Made by a program: the position numbers and the translations under genes | In this document: positions 39,168 through 51,527 of the stretch, piece after piece | Position numbering within the stretch: position 1 is the stretch's first letter | Layout: every line of letters begins with the position of its first letter | Source: Todiramphus chloris collaris | Lineage: Eukaryota > Chordata > Aves > Coraciiformes > Alcedinidae | Direction of reading: 5' to 3' | NCBI GenBank assembly: GCA_025345505.1 | Contig: JANVCC010000047.1 | Coordinates: forward strand, 10,123,280 to 10,187,279 | Length of the DNA: 64,000 bases | Notes under the pieces: model-generated | Told to the model about the DNA's origin: nothing | What the model saw: only the letters and a program-made list of their open reading frames with translations | The model's database searches: none

Positions 39168-41191
39168 CTGTAAACATAGAAAAGTAACATTACTATATGA
39201 AACAATGATAACAACAGATTTACCTTCCAATTTACAGCACAAGAAATTAAAAACCAAGAGTTTATCTTGTAGTGACACTGGAGTTCCACCTTCACATCCC
39301 ATTCTGGTGCAGACCACACCGTCCACACAGTGCTTGAGGAAGCTCTGCCTCCCTGAGGCAGCACTGTGGAGGCTTCCTAACTCTAAACAACGTGGAAGGG
39401 CACCAGAGAGACCACTACAAACAGGCTATAGTAATGTTTTGCTAGATTCTATGTTCATAGGTCAGGAAGCAGAAAAGCTACCATCCAACAAAACAGAATT
39501 TTCTGACTAGTCCTCTTTATAATTTACAGAGACACAGTACTAAAGACATAACAAATTTTCAAAGGAAATCTCATATCCTACCTCAGCTATGGTCTGACTA
39601 AAATCCCAGGTGAAGGCACTATGCACAATTCTAGCAGCTTCTTCAGACCCTGTGTTTACTAGCCAGGAAGAGACAGTGTGTAGCTCTAACTAGAAAGTGT
39701 TACCCACTGCAAAAGCATTTTTCTTTTGAAACTGACTGTATTTTGTATCTGAAAACTGCACACTTGCCTTACAGGAAGCAGTCTATAATTGTGCATACAA
39801 ATCTCAACCACAAATAAAGTAAAATAAGTGGCAGTTAATTTTAGCATCTTTGTATTTAAGTCTTCAACTAACTGAGGACACAAAAGAGAAAGCTGCTTAA
39901 TGCATGTGAATATGTAAATATCCGTATGTTTACTCATGCATAATTACATAAGAGAAGTAAAGCAGTACTGCACAACATTTATGCAAAAGACATACCTTTT
40001 TTTGTTCTACTGTGCAGTGTCAGAAATTATGCCATGAATTACAGCATGAATAAAATAATACAGTGTGCAAACCAGCTATTTTTTAAAATTATTGTCATGT
40101 TTTCAATGCAAAATTAAGCAATAGTTCCAAATACAGAAATTTTACGAAAAGTTACTATAGATAATTTCATAATGAGAGATCATACAATGAGGAAAGACAG
40201 TTACGCAACTGGAAGGAAACAATTACTTGATCTGTGTGAACCCTGGATGTCAGGCCAGTGAAATAATATAAACTGCGCCAAAGAGGAATTTTTCTGAATC
40301 TATGAAACAAGAAAAGATTCCAGCTAGAACACTCATAGTAAACTAAAACACATATGGTCCTTGGTCTTAGGATGGAAATTGTCCTGTGTAAAGAGAAAAG
40401 CAACAATCTCTGGAGAAAAACAGTGTTCCTAGAAACTCAGATTCTAATATGGAAAGTATTTCATTAATATAATACAGTCTTGGAACTACTATGCCCAATG
40501 TAATTATCACTACATAGCAGTAGTCTTCCTTCAAACCACAAAGTTCTGACTGTTGCTGCCGAGTAGGTGAATGCTCTGAGGATAAATCTTCTGAGACTAC
40601 ACAAAGAGAACTTCTGATATTTTATCATATGGGCTCTACAAAAGAAAAATCCTTCTTTCTGAGAAGGAAACCAGTGACTCTGCCAGTGAATATATCCTGT
40701 CTACGTGAAGTATGTACTCTAAAGCACCATCAATTCATAATAAATGGTTACACCCAGCTCTAAGCATTAGAGTAGCATCTGGAATACATCACTGCTGCGG
40801 TTACAAAGACAGAAATCTAACAAAAGAAAAAAAAAAAAGAACAGAATAAAAGATAGCACCTACAAAAGAGCAGAAGTTTAACATCACTAATGATACCTAG
40901 AGATCAGTTAACGTCAATTGTCTTCTGTACTATGTTGTAAAAGGGCCACGTTACAGCTTTTAACACTAGTATTGGCCTGCAAACCTGATGCTCAATGAGG
41001 TATGATACAACTTGTTGCCACTATTCTTGTAAACTGGATGAAGTACCAGCCATATTAAAAACTTCCAGACCACCCAAGCAAGACATTTCTTCAACACCTC
41101 AGAGACAACACTGAGACTTAGAGATGAGCACTGACAGCACAGTAGAGCCTTAAGTTGATTTTACACAGCCACCAGGCTGTCATCTTTGTAC

Positions 41192-41212
41192 GTACAGTAC
41201 TTTGTACTGTAC
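41192..41212. repeat. 9-bp perfect palindrome with 3-nt loop
   Basis: gtacagtac at 41192-41200 and gtactgtac at 41204-41212 are perfect inverted arms around ttt. The arms are themselves built on GTAC, which is self-complementary. Confidence 0.9.
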
Positions 41213-42398
41213 AGGGTGCTCTCACAATAATTATCAACACATTAATACAAGATTTGTAGGGAGAGGTTAATAACTTTTATTGGACTTGCTTAGCTAGTCA
41301 GAAAGAAGGTAAGACTTTTACACACAAGCCTTTCTTCAGGCTTCCGTCTTCAAAAAATCTGACCTTAGACCATTTTACTATCACTATTTTGACAATACCA
41401 GTATTTGTACAGTATATAAAAAGCTATATACAATCATAGCCCTCTTCTGCAATATGGCTTACTTAAATGGTGTCTTGTCACTTGGGGCGAATGCCAAATA
41501 CACTATTTAGGAAAGGTAATATGGCTCTGGCCTGTAATTCAGTGCAAATTCAGTGCCTGATTTTCCTTCATTTATATAAATCAGGAAGTAATTAAAACTA
41601 CCCACAATCCCCAGTGGGTTATTCTGTTTCATGCTTGCAAAGATCTCGCAACTCTTACAAGGATATGGAGAAGACTGTTCAAGAAGCAGCACTGAACTCA
41701 TGAAATTGCACTGAGATTAAGGGAAGGCGAAAGGTGGATAAAGGTGAATACACTTAAGTATCTTGGTGAAAAGTTATTGTTGTTAATGACTAAATTAATG
41801 CTGTTTTCACTTCCGTTTCCTTTGCTAGAATCACACTCACTAAAATCGTCCTAGTAGGAGTGGTGACTATGCAGAAGAAGAAAATAATCTACATGTGCTT
41901 ACCTGAAATACCCTTTTCTTTTTGCAGAAAGTTCCACTCAGTGATACACCTTGGACTAATTAGTTTTATTGCTGCCAGCCAACTGCAGATTATTACAATC
42001 TCTGAGGCTGACAAATTCAAATGAGGGGCACACCACATCACAAATTCTTTTAATCGGACTCTTCAGGGAGTGTGGACCACCTTGCATAGCAAAACATACA
42101 AAATCCTCACCACTCCCCCTCTGCCCCCCTCCCCACTCCTTTTCTCTTTTCTGTCACACAATGTTTCCTGTCCAGGTTCTGACAGAACAAATAAAACATA
42201 AAAACAGTTAGATCATACTTCAGCCAGGAATTAACATTACCTTGACAGATAGCTATAGTGTTTCATTTTGACAGAAGGTTGAAGTTAAGCCTTCTTTCTT
42301 CTAACCCCCAAAGCATATCTGCTTTTCAACCCAAACTATTTTGTGGAAGATAAAAGTAAAATTGAGTACGTTGAAATAAGCAGGCCTCTTAAGCCCTC

Positions 42399-42424
42399 TA
42401 TTTATTTATATATTTATTTATTTT
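42399..42424. repeat. TTTA-type low-complexity tract
   Basis: Repeated tttat units with one tatata interruption, about 150 bp outside the 42559-42694 exon on its donor side. Confidence 0.85.
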
Positions 42425-42558
42425 CTCTCCTTTTATTTTTGGTTATTTTTTAAGGTCTTAGGCTATAACATACTGCAACACTGGATTTATTAACTATGAA
42501 CCATGCAGCACTTTGAAAAAAACCTCATGTAAACTACAGTCCTCCCACATATCTGTAC

Positions 42559-42694
42559 CTGAAAATTAGGATTAGGATTGGGGTAGGGAAGCCAAGCAGA
42601 GCGAGAGTTTTCCTGGTATTTGAAGGGTCCATTAAAGGCCTGAGTTATGGCACTCAGATTGAAAACACAAACTGCTGAGGCTGCTATGCTGTTC
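42559..42694 (-). CDS. SEMA5A: SEMA5A exon: Sema domain, 136 nt
   Basis: The acceptor is ctttttgcag followed by GAACAGC, and the donor is CAG|gtacag. The exon enters in phase 2 and leaves in phase 0. Its first G completes Val of FTTNV. It then encodes NSIAASAVCVFNLSAI, TQAFNGPFKYQENSRSAW and LPYPNPNPNFQ. The A-V-C-x-F-x-L-x-x-I and F-x-G-x-F-K-x-Q patterns mark blade 5 of the Sema propeller, where other semaphorins have the same S-A-V-C-x-Y/F motif. NLS is a potential N-glycosylation site. The proline-asparagine stretch is characteristic of class 5 members. The donor gtacag is weaker than the others in this gene. Confidence 0.97.
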
Positions 42695-45600
42695 CTGCAA
42701 AAGAAATATAAACATTAACCAAAGAAATAACATTAAGAAATTAATTTGCTGAAAAATAAATTAAAAGGCAGTAACTCTCCAATCCTTCAAGCAATTAACA
42801 AAGTCAACATGATCATCCAGGAGATTCTATTTCTAGATAATGAGAAATGGTGTGCTGCTTTAGGCACAGGTATTGGATTTAAATTTTTTTTTGTCAACCT
42901 TTCTAAGCAGCTGGTGTAAGAGAAACTCAGAACTTCCTACCTCTGGCTCTAACACCACAAGGCTATACTTCCAGACATAATCACATGCATTAGGGAAACC
43001 TTTCTTGTAGTTATAAAGTTTAGGATGAGATTATTCTCAGGGCACATTAATGTTTCTTCTGTACAACCAATGGCAGCAAGACAGCAGTAAGGATTTTCAA
43101 TATATGGTATGCCTCTAGACCCTGTGGAACCTCTGGATAAGACACCTCCACAAAAATCCTGTCTTCCAAGAGATGTCGTACAGCAGTAAGAATGCAAGTT
43201 CCAGAAACAAACCCATCAAAAGAGAACAACTTGGACTGAATACTTCAAAGATATCCTGTTAGAGGAATAAACAGAAATAAACAGCAGACAAGCCAAACAT
43301 ACAATTTCCTGCTCTTGTCTTGAAAATCTGATATACATGACAATAAAGTAATTCTGCACATTGTAAAGAATATAATCCAGTGACTATGAAAGCTATGAGA
43401 GTCACCATGGAAAATTGCATTGTTCTTTTCCACAATTTAGGTAAAGGGATAGATAATGAAGGTGGCAGTTGCACAAATTTTCCACTGCAGGTAAGACTAC
43501 TGACAACTGATCTACACAGCATTCTTTTTTTCTTTTTTTTTTTCCTTCTTTTAAGCTTAGCATGTAATTTACACAAGGCTTAAGAAAGCCTACTATAGAA
43601 ATTCTAAAATGATGGAAAGGAAAAATAACCCCAGGGGATCAAATCTACCAACAACTGAAAGAAAGAGTTATGACATATGGATTTACTAGTAGGACCAAAG
43701 AGCAATTTGCTTTCTTATGCTTGTCACTCTTGTTTCAAAGAAACCCCAAAACTTGAAGTTTCATGCTAACAATTTCTGCAGAATCAGTTATCATTGGATT
43801 TGATAATTCATTGCCTATATAAACTATGACTAAATGCAGCTCACTAATATTATCAAGCATACCAATGTTGTCTTAAATTTCTTGAAGTCCTTATAGGACA
43901 TTAGAATTCTGCTTACAGATTGTCAGATAGTCTGAAAGGAACAAATAAGCTTCGTTATGAAGCAGTGACTATAGCAGAATTAATAGTCAACCACACGTAA
44001 AGAAAGCAGGTTTTGCTATTACTCAATCAAAAAAGATTGAGTAATAGTTAACAGAAGTGCATCATTTTTTTATCCACAAATATATTGAATTATATTCACA
44101 GTATGTTTAAAAAACCATTAGGGTACAATAAAATCATTGCAATTCTGAAGATATTGAGACTGAAGAACGTTGAACATGGTTCAGTAATTTCTGATGCTGT
44201 TACACCAACAGAATGGAATATGTTGTTTCCCCCTCATGGGAAATCTTTGTGCTTTTCCACCATCAGGTTACAGATATAAAAGGTGGATCATATGGTTTAT
44301 GCAGGTATCTGTGAACAGGTATTCAACATGGGGAAGCAATTCTAACTCCGCAACATTTCAACAATCTCCAGAAATTCAGTTACAATATATGATGACATGA
44401 AAACATATAATTTAAATGGAGCTATCAAGAAACCCCACTCACAAACAGTTGTAGTTAACTCCTCTTTGAACAGTCCATCTCTGTTGGGCAAAGCAGAATA
44501 CTGGGCCATGGGGAAGAAGGAATTAGAACCAAGGTTTCAAATACTGTCTACTTTCAAGCGGCGAAGTATGGGCTTAAATTAGCAAGTACATTTTCAGAAG
44601 AGACAGAGTGTGCTGATGGCAGCCCTGATATCCTTACTCAACCTCAGAAACTGTGGAATTTGCAGCAAAGGAAAATCCATCATTCCCCATATTGTCAGGA
44701 TAGCTCTTCTGAGAGAAAAACATCACTCCCCTTCCATGGACAAAGCCCTGTGGATTTTCTGCAGAATTCCTCTGGTCAGGCTTTCTGTGGCAGGAGCTTG
44801 TCAAGGCTGTTTTGACTTGTTATGAAAGATCATGTTGAACAGTGTATGAACATGCCATCTGAGAAACACCTGCCTTCTAAGATTCAAACTAGCTACTTTG
44901 AACAGATCAATGAAATTAAAATTGCTGATGAAAAGGACATCAAATTTTCTCATCACCAGTAGTCCCACAGTCTCTACTGTTGTCTTTTAAAAAGCAGTGT
45001 TTAGATTCACTACATTACTGCATTGCAGGAACGGGGTTAAGCACATTATCTGATGTCACAAGTCAGGAATTGTCACAGCCTGATGCAAGCAGCCCCTTGC
45101 TAGTCATACTCACAGCCTGAGCTGCCGGCCCAGGCAGGGAGCCTGAGTCTGGAAGGTGCCTAGATGTGTTAATAAAGGACTGTACCAAAACCATGAAAAC
45201 TATCGTAAACTCAAATTCATGATCACTGCCTAAAATACTTAGGGATTATAATTTCTTGGCATTAATTGGTGACTGTTTCCACCTGGTTAATGGTTACTTA
45301 TAGATGGTAGATATCCAGGTGTTTGCAGCAGTAGTAAGGGACAATGATCTACATTTTAGTTACCCAAGTAACTTCTAAAATTCTAGGCAAAACTGACTTA
45401 CACAGGAAGACACTGCAGGCAAGTAAGAGAACCAGAAACCAAAATCTGAAACTTTCTTCCAGTGGTCCAGACACTGAGCTGCACAGCCACAAGACACAGG
45501 CTGCTCTCCATATGAACTCCAGTTACCATGTTTAAAGTAACAAAGGACATTTCTGAGATTAATGTCTCTTTTTTTGCTAATAGTTAAGCAACTCTTGCTA

Positions 45601-46222
45601 TTAAGATCAGAGTCTAGGGAGCTTTTGTGTCCATCCAATGTTTAATATTTAACAAATTTCCATTTTTAAGACTAAACTGTACATTTCAAAAATTTATCTT
45701 GTTGATACAACGAGTTCAGTTAAAATCAGATTAAGTTCTTGGTTTGATTCTCAAACTCACATATTAAATACATAAGAGCACCTCTTGCACTACTTTAGGT
45801 AAGTTGAGCTCTTCCTGACATGGTCACATTACCTCATGTCAAATTCATGATCACACCACATCACAATTATAAAATATTTATTTAATGAATACATATTGTA
45901 TTTATGTATTAGAACAGTGTGCAAAATAAAAAAGTAATTTCTTTATAAGAACATATGAAAAAGATGACTGAATAGTCTTAAACACAACTGATTCCCTGCT
46001 GTAAGGAAATACTAAGAATTCTTCCATCCTTCACACACCTTCAACAACTGATTTGGGAAGTGTTTGTACCTGACACATTTACAAGAGGACAGTAGATTGG
46101 ACAAAACAACGGTTTGAATTTATGGTGTTTATTTGGCATATGCAGAAGAGAGAAGCTCAGAAGTTTTACTTTTTACTGTGACAAACAGCAAGAAAATAAA
46201 ATATATCGTGGAATTTACTTAC
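42695..46222 (-). other. SEMA5A intron, 3.5 kb
   Basis: No recognisable transposable element. It contains a T-rich run near 43525-43550, the 13-bp hairpin at 44016-44047, and a short more GC-rich patch at about 45090-45180. Open frames here are short and lack motifs. Confidence 0.8.
44016..44047. repeat. Perfect 13-bp hairpin with A6 loop
   Basis: ctattactcaatc at 44016-44028 and gattgagtaatag at 44035-44047 are exact reverse complements around six A residues. In minus-strand RNA the loop would be U6. It is the longest perfect short-loop hairpin I noticed in the window. Confidence 0.95.
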
Positions 46223-46508
46223 ACATTAGTGGTAAAAATCCCATAGATCAAGTCCAATTCTGGCAGGAAGAAAGTGCTCTGTAGTTCATTATAGTAAAAT
46301 GGAATTTCTCCGGGGCGAGAGCAGTTCAGACGAGCTTTCATGAAGGTAGTCCAGGTATCTGCCAACACGAACTTGCCTCCAATATCATTTTTGCATACCC
46401 GAGCAGCACGAGAGAAGACTGTTTTACCACAGTCATGTTCCACTGCATTCTCCCGGAAGAAGAAGTAGGTAAAATTACCAATGTCATAAGATGACACAAA
46501 ATTTGGTT
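46223..46508 (-). CDS. SEMA5A: SEMA5A exon: central Sema domain, 286 nt
   Basis: The largest exon in the window follows a 12-kb intron. The acceptor is ttattttcag followed by AACCAAAT, and the donor is AATGT|gtaagt, so it runs from phase 1 to phase 2. It encodes PNFVSSYDIGNFTYFFFRE, NAVEHDCGKTVFSRAARVC, KNDIGGKFVL, DTWTTFMKARLNCSRPGE and YNELQSTFFLPELDLIYGIF. These are the most conserved motifs of the Sema fold: the FFFRE strand, R-x-x-R-V-C-K-N-D-x-G-G, and W-T-T-F-x-K-A-R-L-x-C. NFT and NCS are potential N-glycosylation sites. The residue before DTWTTF is Ala (GCA), where semaphorins usually have an acidic residue or Lys. The exon has no stop or frameshift. Confidence 0.98.
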
Positions 46509-46939
46509 CTGAAAATAACAGAAGAAAAGTTTATTTAAGCCTCCTTCTGATACATGCACTGATGTTAATGTAGAAGTTGGATTTATCTTTGAGCAGTAGA
46601 TTTAGAAAAACACATCTTTTATTATCCTTGCTGGGAATTGCCCCATGACATCTGAGCAGGCCAGCTCATGTCCAGCCAGGATTAAGAGCTACATAAACAT
46701 GGCTAGGACAGGATCTCTGCTCTGGGTGTCTATCACACATGAGTGTGCTGGGTAGCCCTGGCTCAGCTCACTGTATTCTACCATCAAAAGCATCACTGAG
46801 CTTTTCTTCTCCATGTACGGGCATTCTTACAATGTAACTGCTTTCTCTGTAGTGGTCACTCTGCTTCTGCATTGCCACCATGCCATTATTCCAGACTGGC
46901 ATGTAACTGAGTAACTAAGAGTGTAACTCTTAGCTTGAC

Positions 46940-47110
46940 CCTCATGATCCCTCACCTTTATATTGAATATGATGTATATGGCATGGAATACTTTTTTGGT
47001 CAATTTAGGGTCTCCTGTCCTGTCCACTGCACCCTTCACGTGCAGCCTTTTGCTTTCTTCACCCCCAATGTGGTACACAAGACTTATCAGTGACCTTGGT
47101 CTGCACACCA
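46940..47110 (-). mobile_element. Old LTR fragment, minus orientation
   Basis: Read on the minus strand, the stretch from about 47030 to 46955 aligns by eye with the solo LTR at about 6815-6880. Shared blocks are the cagga/gggaca stretch, gaccc(t)aaa.tgaccaaa, tattcca..ccatat, and a TATA-like aatataaagg matching gtataaaagc. The copy is clearly more diverged than the plus-strand one, and I cannot follow it to either LTR end. It abuts the 3' end of the CR1 copy that starts at 47144. Confidence 0.5.
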
Positions 47111-47143
47111 ATCCTTCCTAATAACTCTAGATATGGAGCATTA

Positions 47144-47735
47144 TCATAGAATCACAGAATAGTTTTGGCTGGAAGAGACCTTCAAGATCATCAAGTCCAA
47201 CTTAATTCCCAGCCCTGTCAAAACCACTAAAACATGGCCCTAAGCACAACAGCCAACCGTCTCCTAAACACTTCCAGGGAAAGTGACTCCATCAGCTCCC
47301 TGCACGGGCCATTCCAATGCCTGACAACCCTTTCTGGAAAGAAATGCTTCCTTACATCCAGCCTGAACCTCCCCTGGTTCAACTTCAGGGCATTTCCTCT
47401 TGTTCTGTCACTTGTCACCAGGGAGAACAGACCAACTCCCACCTCGCTACAACTTCCCTTCAGGCAGTTGTAGAGGGCAATAAAGTCTCCCCTCAACCTC
47501 CTTTTCTCAAGGCTAAACAGCACCAGATCCCTCAGCCTTTCCTCATAAGACACACATTCCAAACCCCTGACTAGCTCTGTAGCCCACCTCTGGACCTTCT
47601 CCAGCACCTCAATGTCCTTCTTGTAGAGATGGGCCCAAAACTGGACACAGTATTTGAGGTACAGCTTCACCAAAGCTGAGTACAGAGGAATGACTGCCTC
47701 CCTGCTCCTGCTGACCTGCATTATCACTGCTAGAA
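47144..47735 (-). repeat. CR1 LINE fragment with an intact ORF2 tail
   Basis: On the minus strand a frame of 166 codons (47227-47727) runs without a stop from the truncation point to its natural stop. It carries the CR1 ORF2 end: [87 protein letters not shown] and [17 protein letters not shown]. The 3' tail follows, its complement reading atcatagaatcacagaat. An unbroken frame suggests this is the youngest CR1 here. It is 5' truncated, lacks the reverse transcriptase core, and cannot move on its own. Confidence 0.95.
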
Positions 47736-48845
47736 GCAGACACTGTATGCTGAAATCTGCTGTTAACTTCAGAAAGTGCAGTTAGTTACAAGAGACTGGG
47801 AAGAAAAGTGAAATAATTGAACAGAATTCTGTTCTAACTCAAACCAGGACAAAACAATATACACATCTGCAAACACCTATGCATATACTTTATTAATTAT
47901 GAACTAAGGAAAATGTGACCTGCTACTGAAACTTGTGAAAACTGTTTTTCTTTGCATGAAATGTAATAATCTCAGAGCTGCCTTGGGGAATTCTGTGGAT
48001 ATGGAAGGATTATCATGTCAGACTTTATTTATTTAATTTCCTTTTTTTGGGAAAAGTTAACTGAATCACTTCGAAGCTTCAAAGGAAAAGGGAGATTCCC
48101 ATCTAGGAAAAACTAATTCATATGTTTTCAAATACGGTGCTGTGAACTGCTATTTGTTGATATGAGGCCTTCCTATACCAGTTTTTAATGCAGGAAATGA
48201 AGCGATTCTCTTGGTTCCTGCTGAATTTGCCAACAGTTCTGGAAGGGTAAATCTATCTCATTTGTGAATTATTACATCACCAGTAAAAGTGCAAGGATTC
48301 TGCTATGTGACAGCATATAGCTAGTATGGAACAACATGAGAATGTCAAACAGTAATAATGTCATGAGTATTGTATATGATCTTCATAAGTTTTTTCTATA
48401 TTCAGTTTATGGATGTGTCAGGCTGACTAGATTTTCCCAAATTAAACTGAACCATGGAATTGGCAAAGTGAGAAAATGGCTTGTCAGTGTGATACAACAA
48501 AGATCCTCCATTGTACAACATGAAGCAGTGCTGCACAGATACACAAGCCCATGCACTGGAAGCTGTAGGTGGCTAGTTAGTGCTACCTCTGGGCAAACAC
48601 ACTGTAGTGTGCTATTTCTGAATTGTGCTTATTCAGCACGAAGCCTGGCTTCCTTTATAAAGCAGCATGACTGTCCTACAAGGACACTTCTCCCCAGACT
48701 GTTCTAAGTTATTGCAAAATATATGACTGTACCATAGCAAGAAAAGATAGTGTTTTAATCTGAAATAATTTGTTTTTCTAAAGGTTGGAAACAAACCTAA
48801 TGTTCAAGGGAGCACAATCTCTGTTCTTAATGAGAAGGCACTTAC

Positions 48846-49102
48846 CAGGAAGAGACAATGCTTCCCTTTAGATTATTCTGCCTTTCCACCCGACCCCAGG
48901 AAACTCGGAGAGTTTCCAAAGAGACCAAGTCCACGCAGGCTGACAGACTGGGCACATGCTGATGCTGCCTGACAGTGCCGACTGCTCCTGCAGCTGGGCT
49001 CTAGGCTGCAGCTCTGCCACGCAGCACACGCTGCCGCTGCAGCCCACAGAATGCCATTCTTGTAGCAGGAAAGCAAGGGTGTGCTGCATGCCCTGGCAGG
49101 CC
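48846..49102 (-). other. Candidate cryptic or poison exon of SEMA5A
   Basis: A 257-nt GC-rich patch with several CpGs sits in AT-rich intron. On the minus strand it is preceded by ccccggtctgtccttacag, an acceptable acceptor with a pyrimidine tract, and followed by tcctg|gtaagt, a near-consensus donor. If joined to the exon at 58512-58725 (phase 1), the frame stays open for about 76 codons with many cysteines, then meets TAA at 48873-48875. Inclusion would cut SEMA5A within the Sema domain. A second frame is also open, which may simply reflect GC content. This may equally be an old repeat or a regulatory patch; there is no homology support. Confidence 0.25.
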
Positions 49103-49893
49103 CTGTAAGGACAGACCGGGGGATTCAGGACTGCAAAGCTTACTGGGAATGGGATGGGGCACTCTGGAGGGTGGAAGGAGCCAAATACTGCAGTCTCACC
49201 TGTACTGCCTCATGCTAGTGCTGTATAGATCAAGCTTCTCCCTGAGTCTCACACAGGTTTTAACTGGGAAAGCAGTAGCTCAAGTGGTCTAAAACAAGTC
49301 TGGGAAGTGAGCCAACAATCAAGCAACACAGACGATGAAGGGTGTCGTGCTTAAGCTTATTTCTTTGTTTTCTTTATTTTTATTTAGTGGTGGGGATGTA
49401 GTCTGAGTGGGTAAAAGGATGAGAGGAACCATACAAACACTTTCTCTGGGAGGAGCAAGGGGAAACAGGAGTCTGAGAAGGATCTGTGAGAGAATCTGAA
49501 GCAGCCCTGGCCTCTTCTCACTTCCTGAGCTTTGGAACAAGAAAGCTGGCTTGTGCTCTTTACTCTTTAAAACTCCACATCCTCTGAAGTACACTAATAT
49601 AATTTAATTTACCTAGTTAGTCGATGTTACTGTTCCCTGAGTGAACCAAATAACAGGGAAATACCTGTCTTTCTTTCTGGAGGTAAAAGCAATTAACCTC
49701 AAGGATAATAAATTCTAAAGCCTACTCTGAGCAAAAAAGAGCTGTGATTTCCACTGACTGTCCCTGTGAGAAATGACCACTCACATCTCAAGTGTGACTC
49801 ATTCAGAGACGTAGTCAAAAGTGAGATTAGCCTCATAAGTGTAAAGAAGGCTAAAATTAGAGGTTTGTCAGCTCTAGACATAGATCAATTTTT

Positions 49894-49914
49894 TATATAT
49901 ATATATGTATATAT
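49894..49914. repeat. (TA)n microsatellite
   Basis: TA units with one TG interruption (tatatatatatgtatatat), intronic. Confidence 0.9.
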
Positions 49915-51527
49915 CTCAAATAAGACACACACATAGATATATTAATGTATAAGATATTCAGTATTTTAGAAGTCTAGATACTGGTCTAGTGGTGAACGAC
50001 ACCTGTTTGGAGCTTGTTCATTGACCTTATTACATCAAAGAATCACACCCTCATACTGTTGGCCTCTAAAGACCCATTTCTTCCAAGTATTTGTACTCAG
50101 CCAAATACTTAATGGCATTAAATTCTAGGAACATATATGTAAACTTTTTTTAATAAGCTTCAATCTCAAGCAAGAAACACCCTCCAAAATGGAAACTTAA
50201 AATAATGGAAAGAATTTAGGTTCCAACTGTACCAGTCTATTTTATTTTCTTTCACCTTCCTGTCATAATTAATGAAATCTATTTCCTGTTAGCATTCTGC
50301 CAGCCATGTATATTCATTAAGTATTTTCATTTAGTGTAGTCCTCTGCAACTGGTTGAAAACAGTACAGATATTGCATTGGGCTGACCAATGCATCACTGC
50401 TCATGAATGTTTAAGAGCAAATCTTAAGAGTAAAATTTCTCTACAACATTAAACATCTTAGAAGTAATATACAGCCTGTAATCGTCATGTTATATCCATC
50501 TTCAGGAGCTGACCTGTAAAATGTTAAGTTCTGACACAAAACTGGCAGAAATCATTGTTTATTAATAGCTATTTTTCCTCTGTGTTTTGTAATTATCATG
50601 CTTAAAATGCTAGTCTGTCATAGCAAAGCTGGCTACTAGTCTATTTTGACTACTATTTCTTCTGTAATGCCTCAGCTCTCTGTGATTTCTTTTACATTAT
50701 TTTCCTTTCGCTGAATTGAATATTTTATGGGTATGGAAGAGCAAGGACTGCAAAATACACTAAAGCTGTGTATGCCAGACATTTTTTCCAATATTCTCTT
50801 ATTTTGCTGATAGATTTTATAATACAGTTCAGCATAATCATAAAAGTGGATGCACTCATTAGAAATTACATTTTCCTGGAGCACTATAATAAATATTGAA
50901 ATGCAATTATTTCTTTTCTGAAAAATAGTTTTCAAATATGGTATTACAAAAAGCCTTGGTTTATTATCTGTTGTCTATTTCAAATAAATCTCCTCCATTT
51001 TCAAGGTAAAGTGTTCTTACACGGCACAGTATTTTGCAATTTATTACAACATTTTGCTGATGCAAATTTGCCAGTGACAAACTTAGTGACAGAAACCATT
51101 CTCTGCTCTAATCTAATACCTCCTTCAGTCCTTGAGAATCCCATCTGGAGTTCAGTGGATTGTGTGTCACCTACATTCACCAGATAAGACACTTCACATA
51201 GCAGTATATTGTGCAATGTATAAGGATTGAAAGTATAGAGGACTACCTTAATTCACTCAGAACCTCTAGAGGTCTGGGCTACAGGGATCTACCAAAAGTT
51301 TGGGTGGTTACTTAAAACTCTGAATCCAGAATTTACATACACAAGAACAAAACTCTAGCTTTATTTAAGCAGATTTTATCACCCAGTAGGTATGGTAAGA
51401 AAAAAACCCAACAATTAGGATGGGTTACCCATTTATGTCCAAACATTTGGACTACCTTTATCTTTTTTTTTTCTGTGATCTGATTTTGCAGAGAGGAAAA
51501 CAATCAAAAGCCCTTCACTTTTTCAAT

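Larger units (their letters stand above)
39168..42558 (-). other. SEMA5A intron, 3.4 kb
   Basis: Unique AT-rich sequence. The only structure I can point to is the 9-bp palindrome at 41192-41212 and a C-rich stretch near 42110-42140. No repeat family is recognised with confidence and no coding signal is seen. Confidence 0.8.

Noticed and set aside
41250..41350. Stretch resembling the end of an ancient amniote repeat (aataacttttattggactt and following bases)
   Set aside because: The resemblance rests on memory of a short motif only; boundaries and family cannot be supported from the sequence.
45085..45185. GC-richer patch ending in an AATAAA motif, possibly an LTR remnant
   Set aside because: Neither end shows an LTR border and no block matches the two LTR copies in the window; AATAAA is common by chance.
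49262..49300. tRNA-like string (agcagtagctcaagtggtct)
   Set aside because: Only a B-box-less fragment is similar; no cloverleaf can be built and no SINE tail follows.
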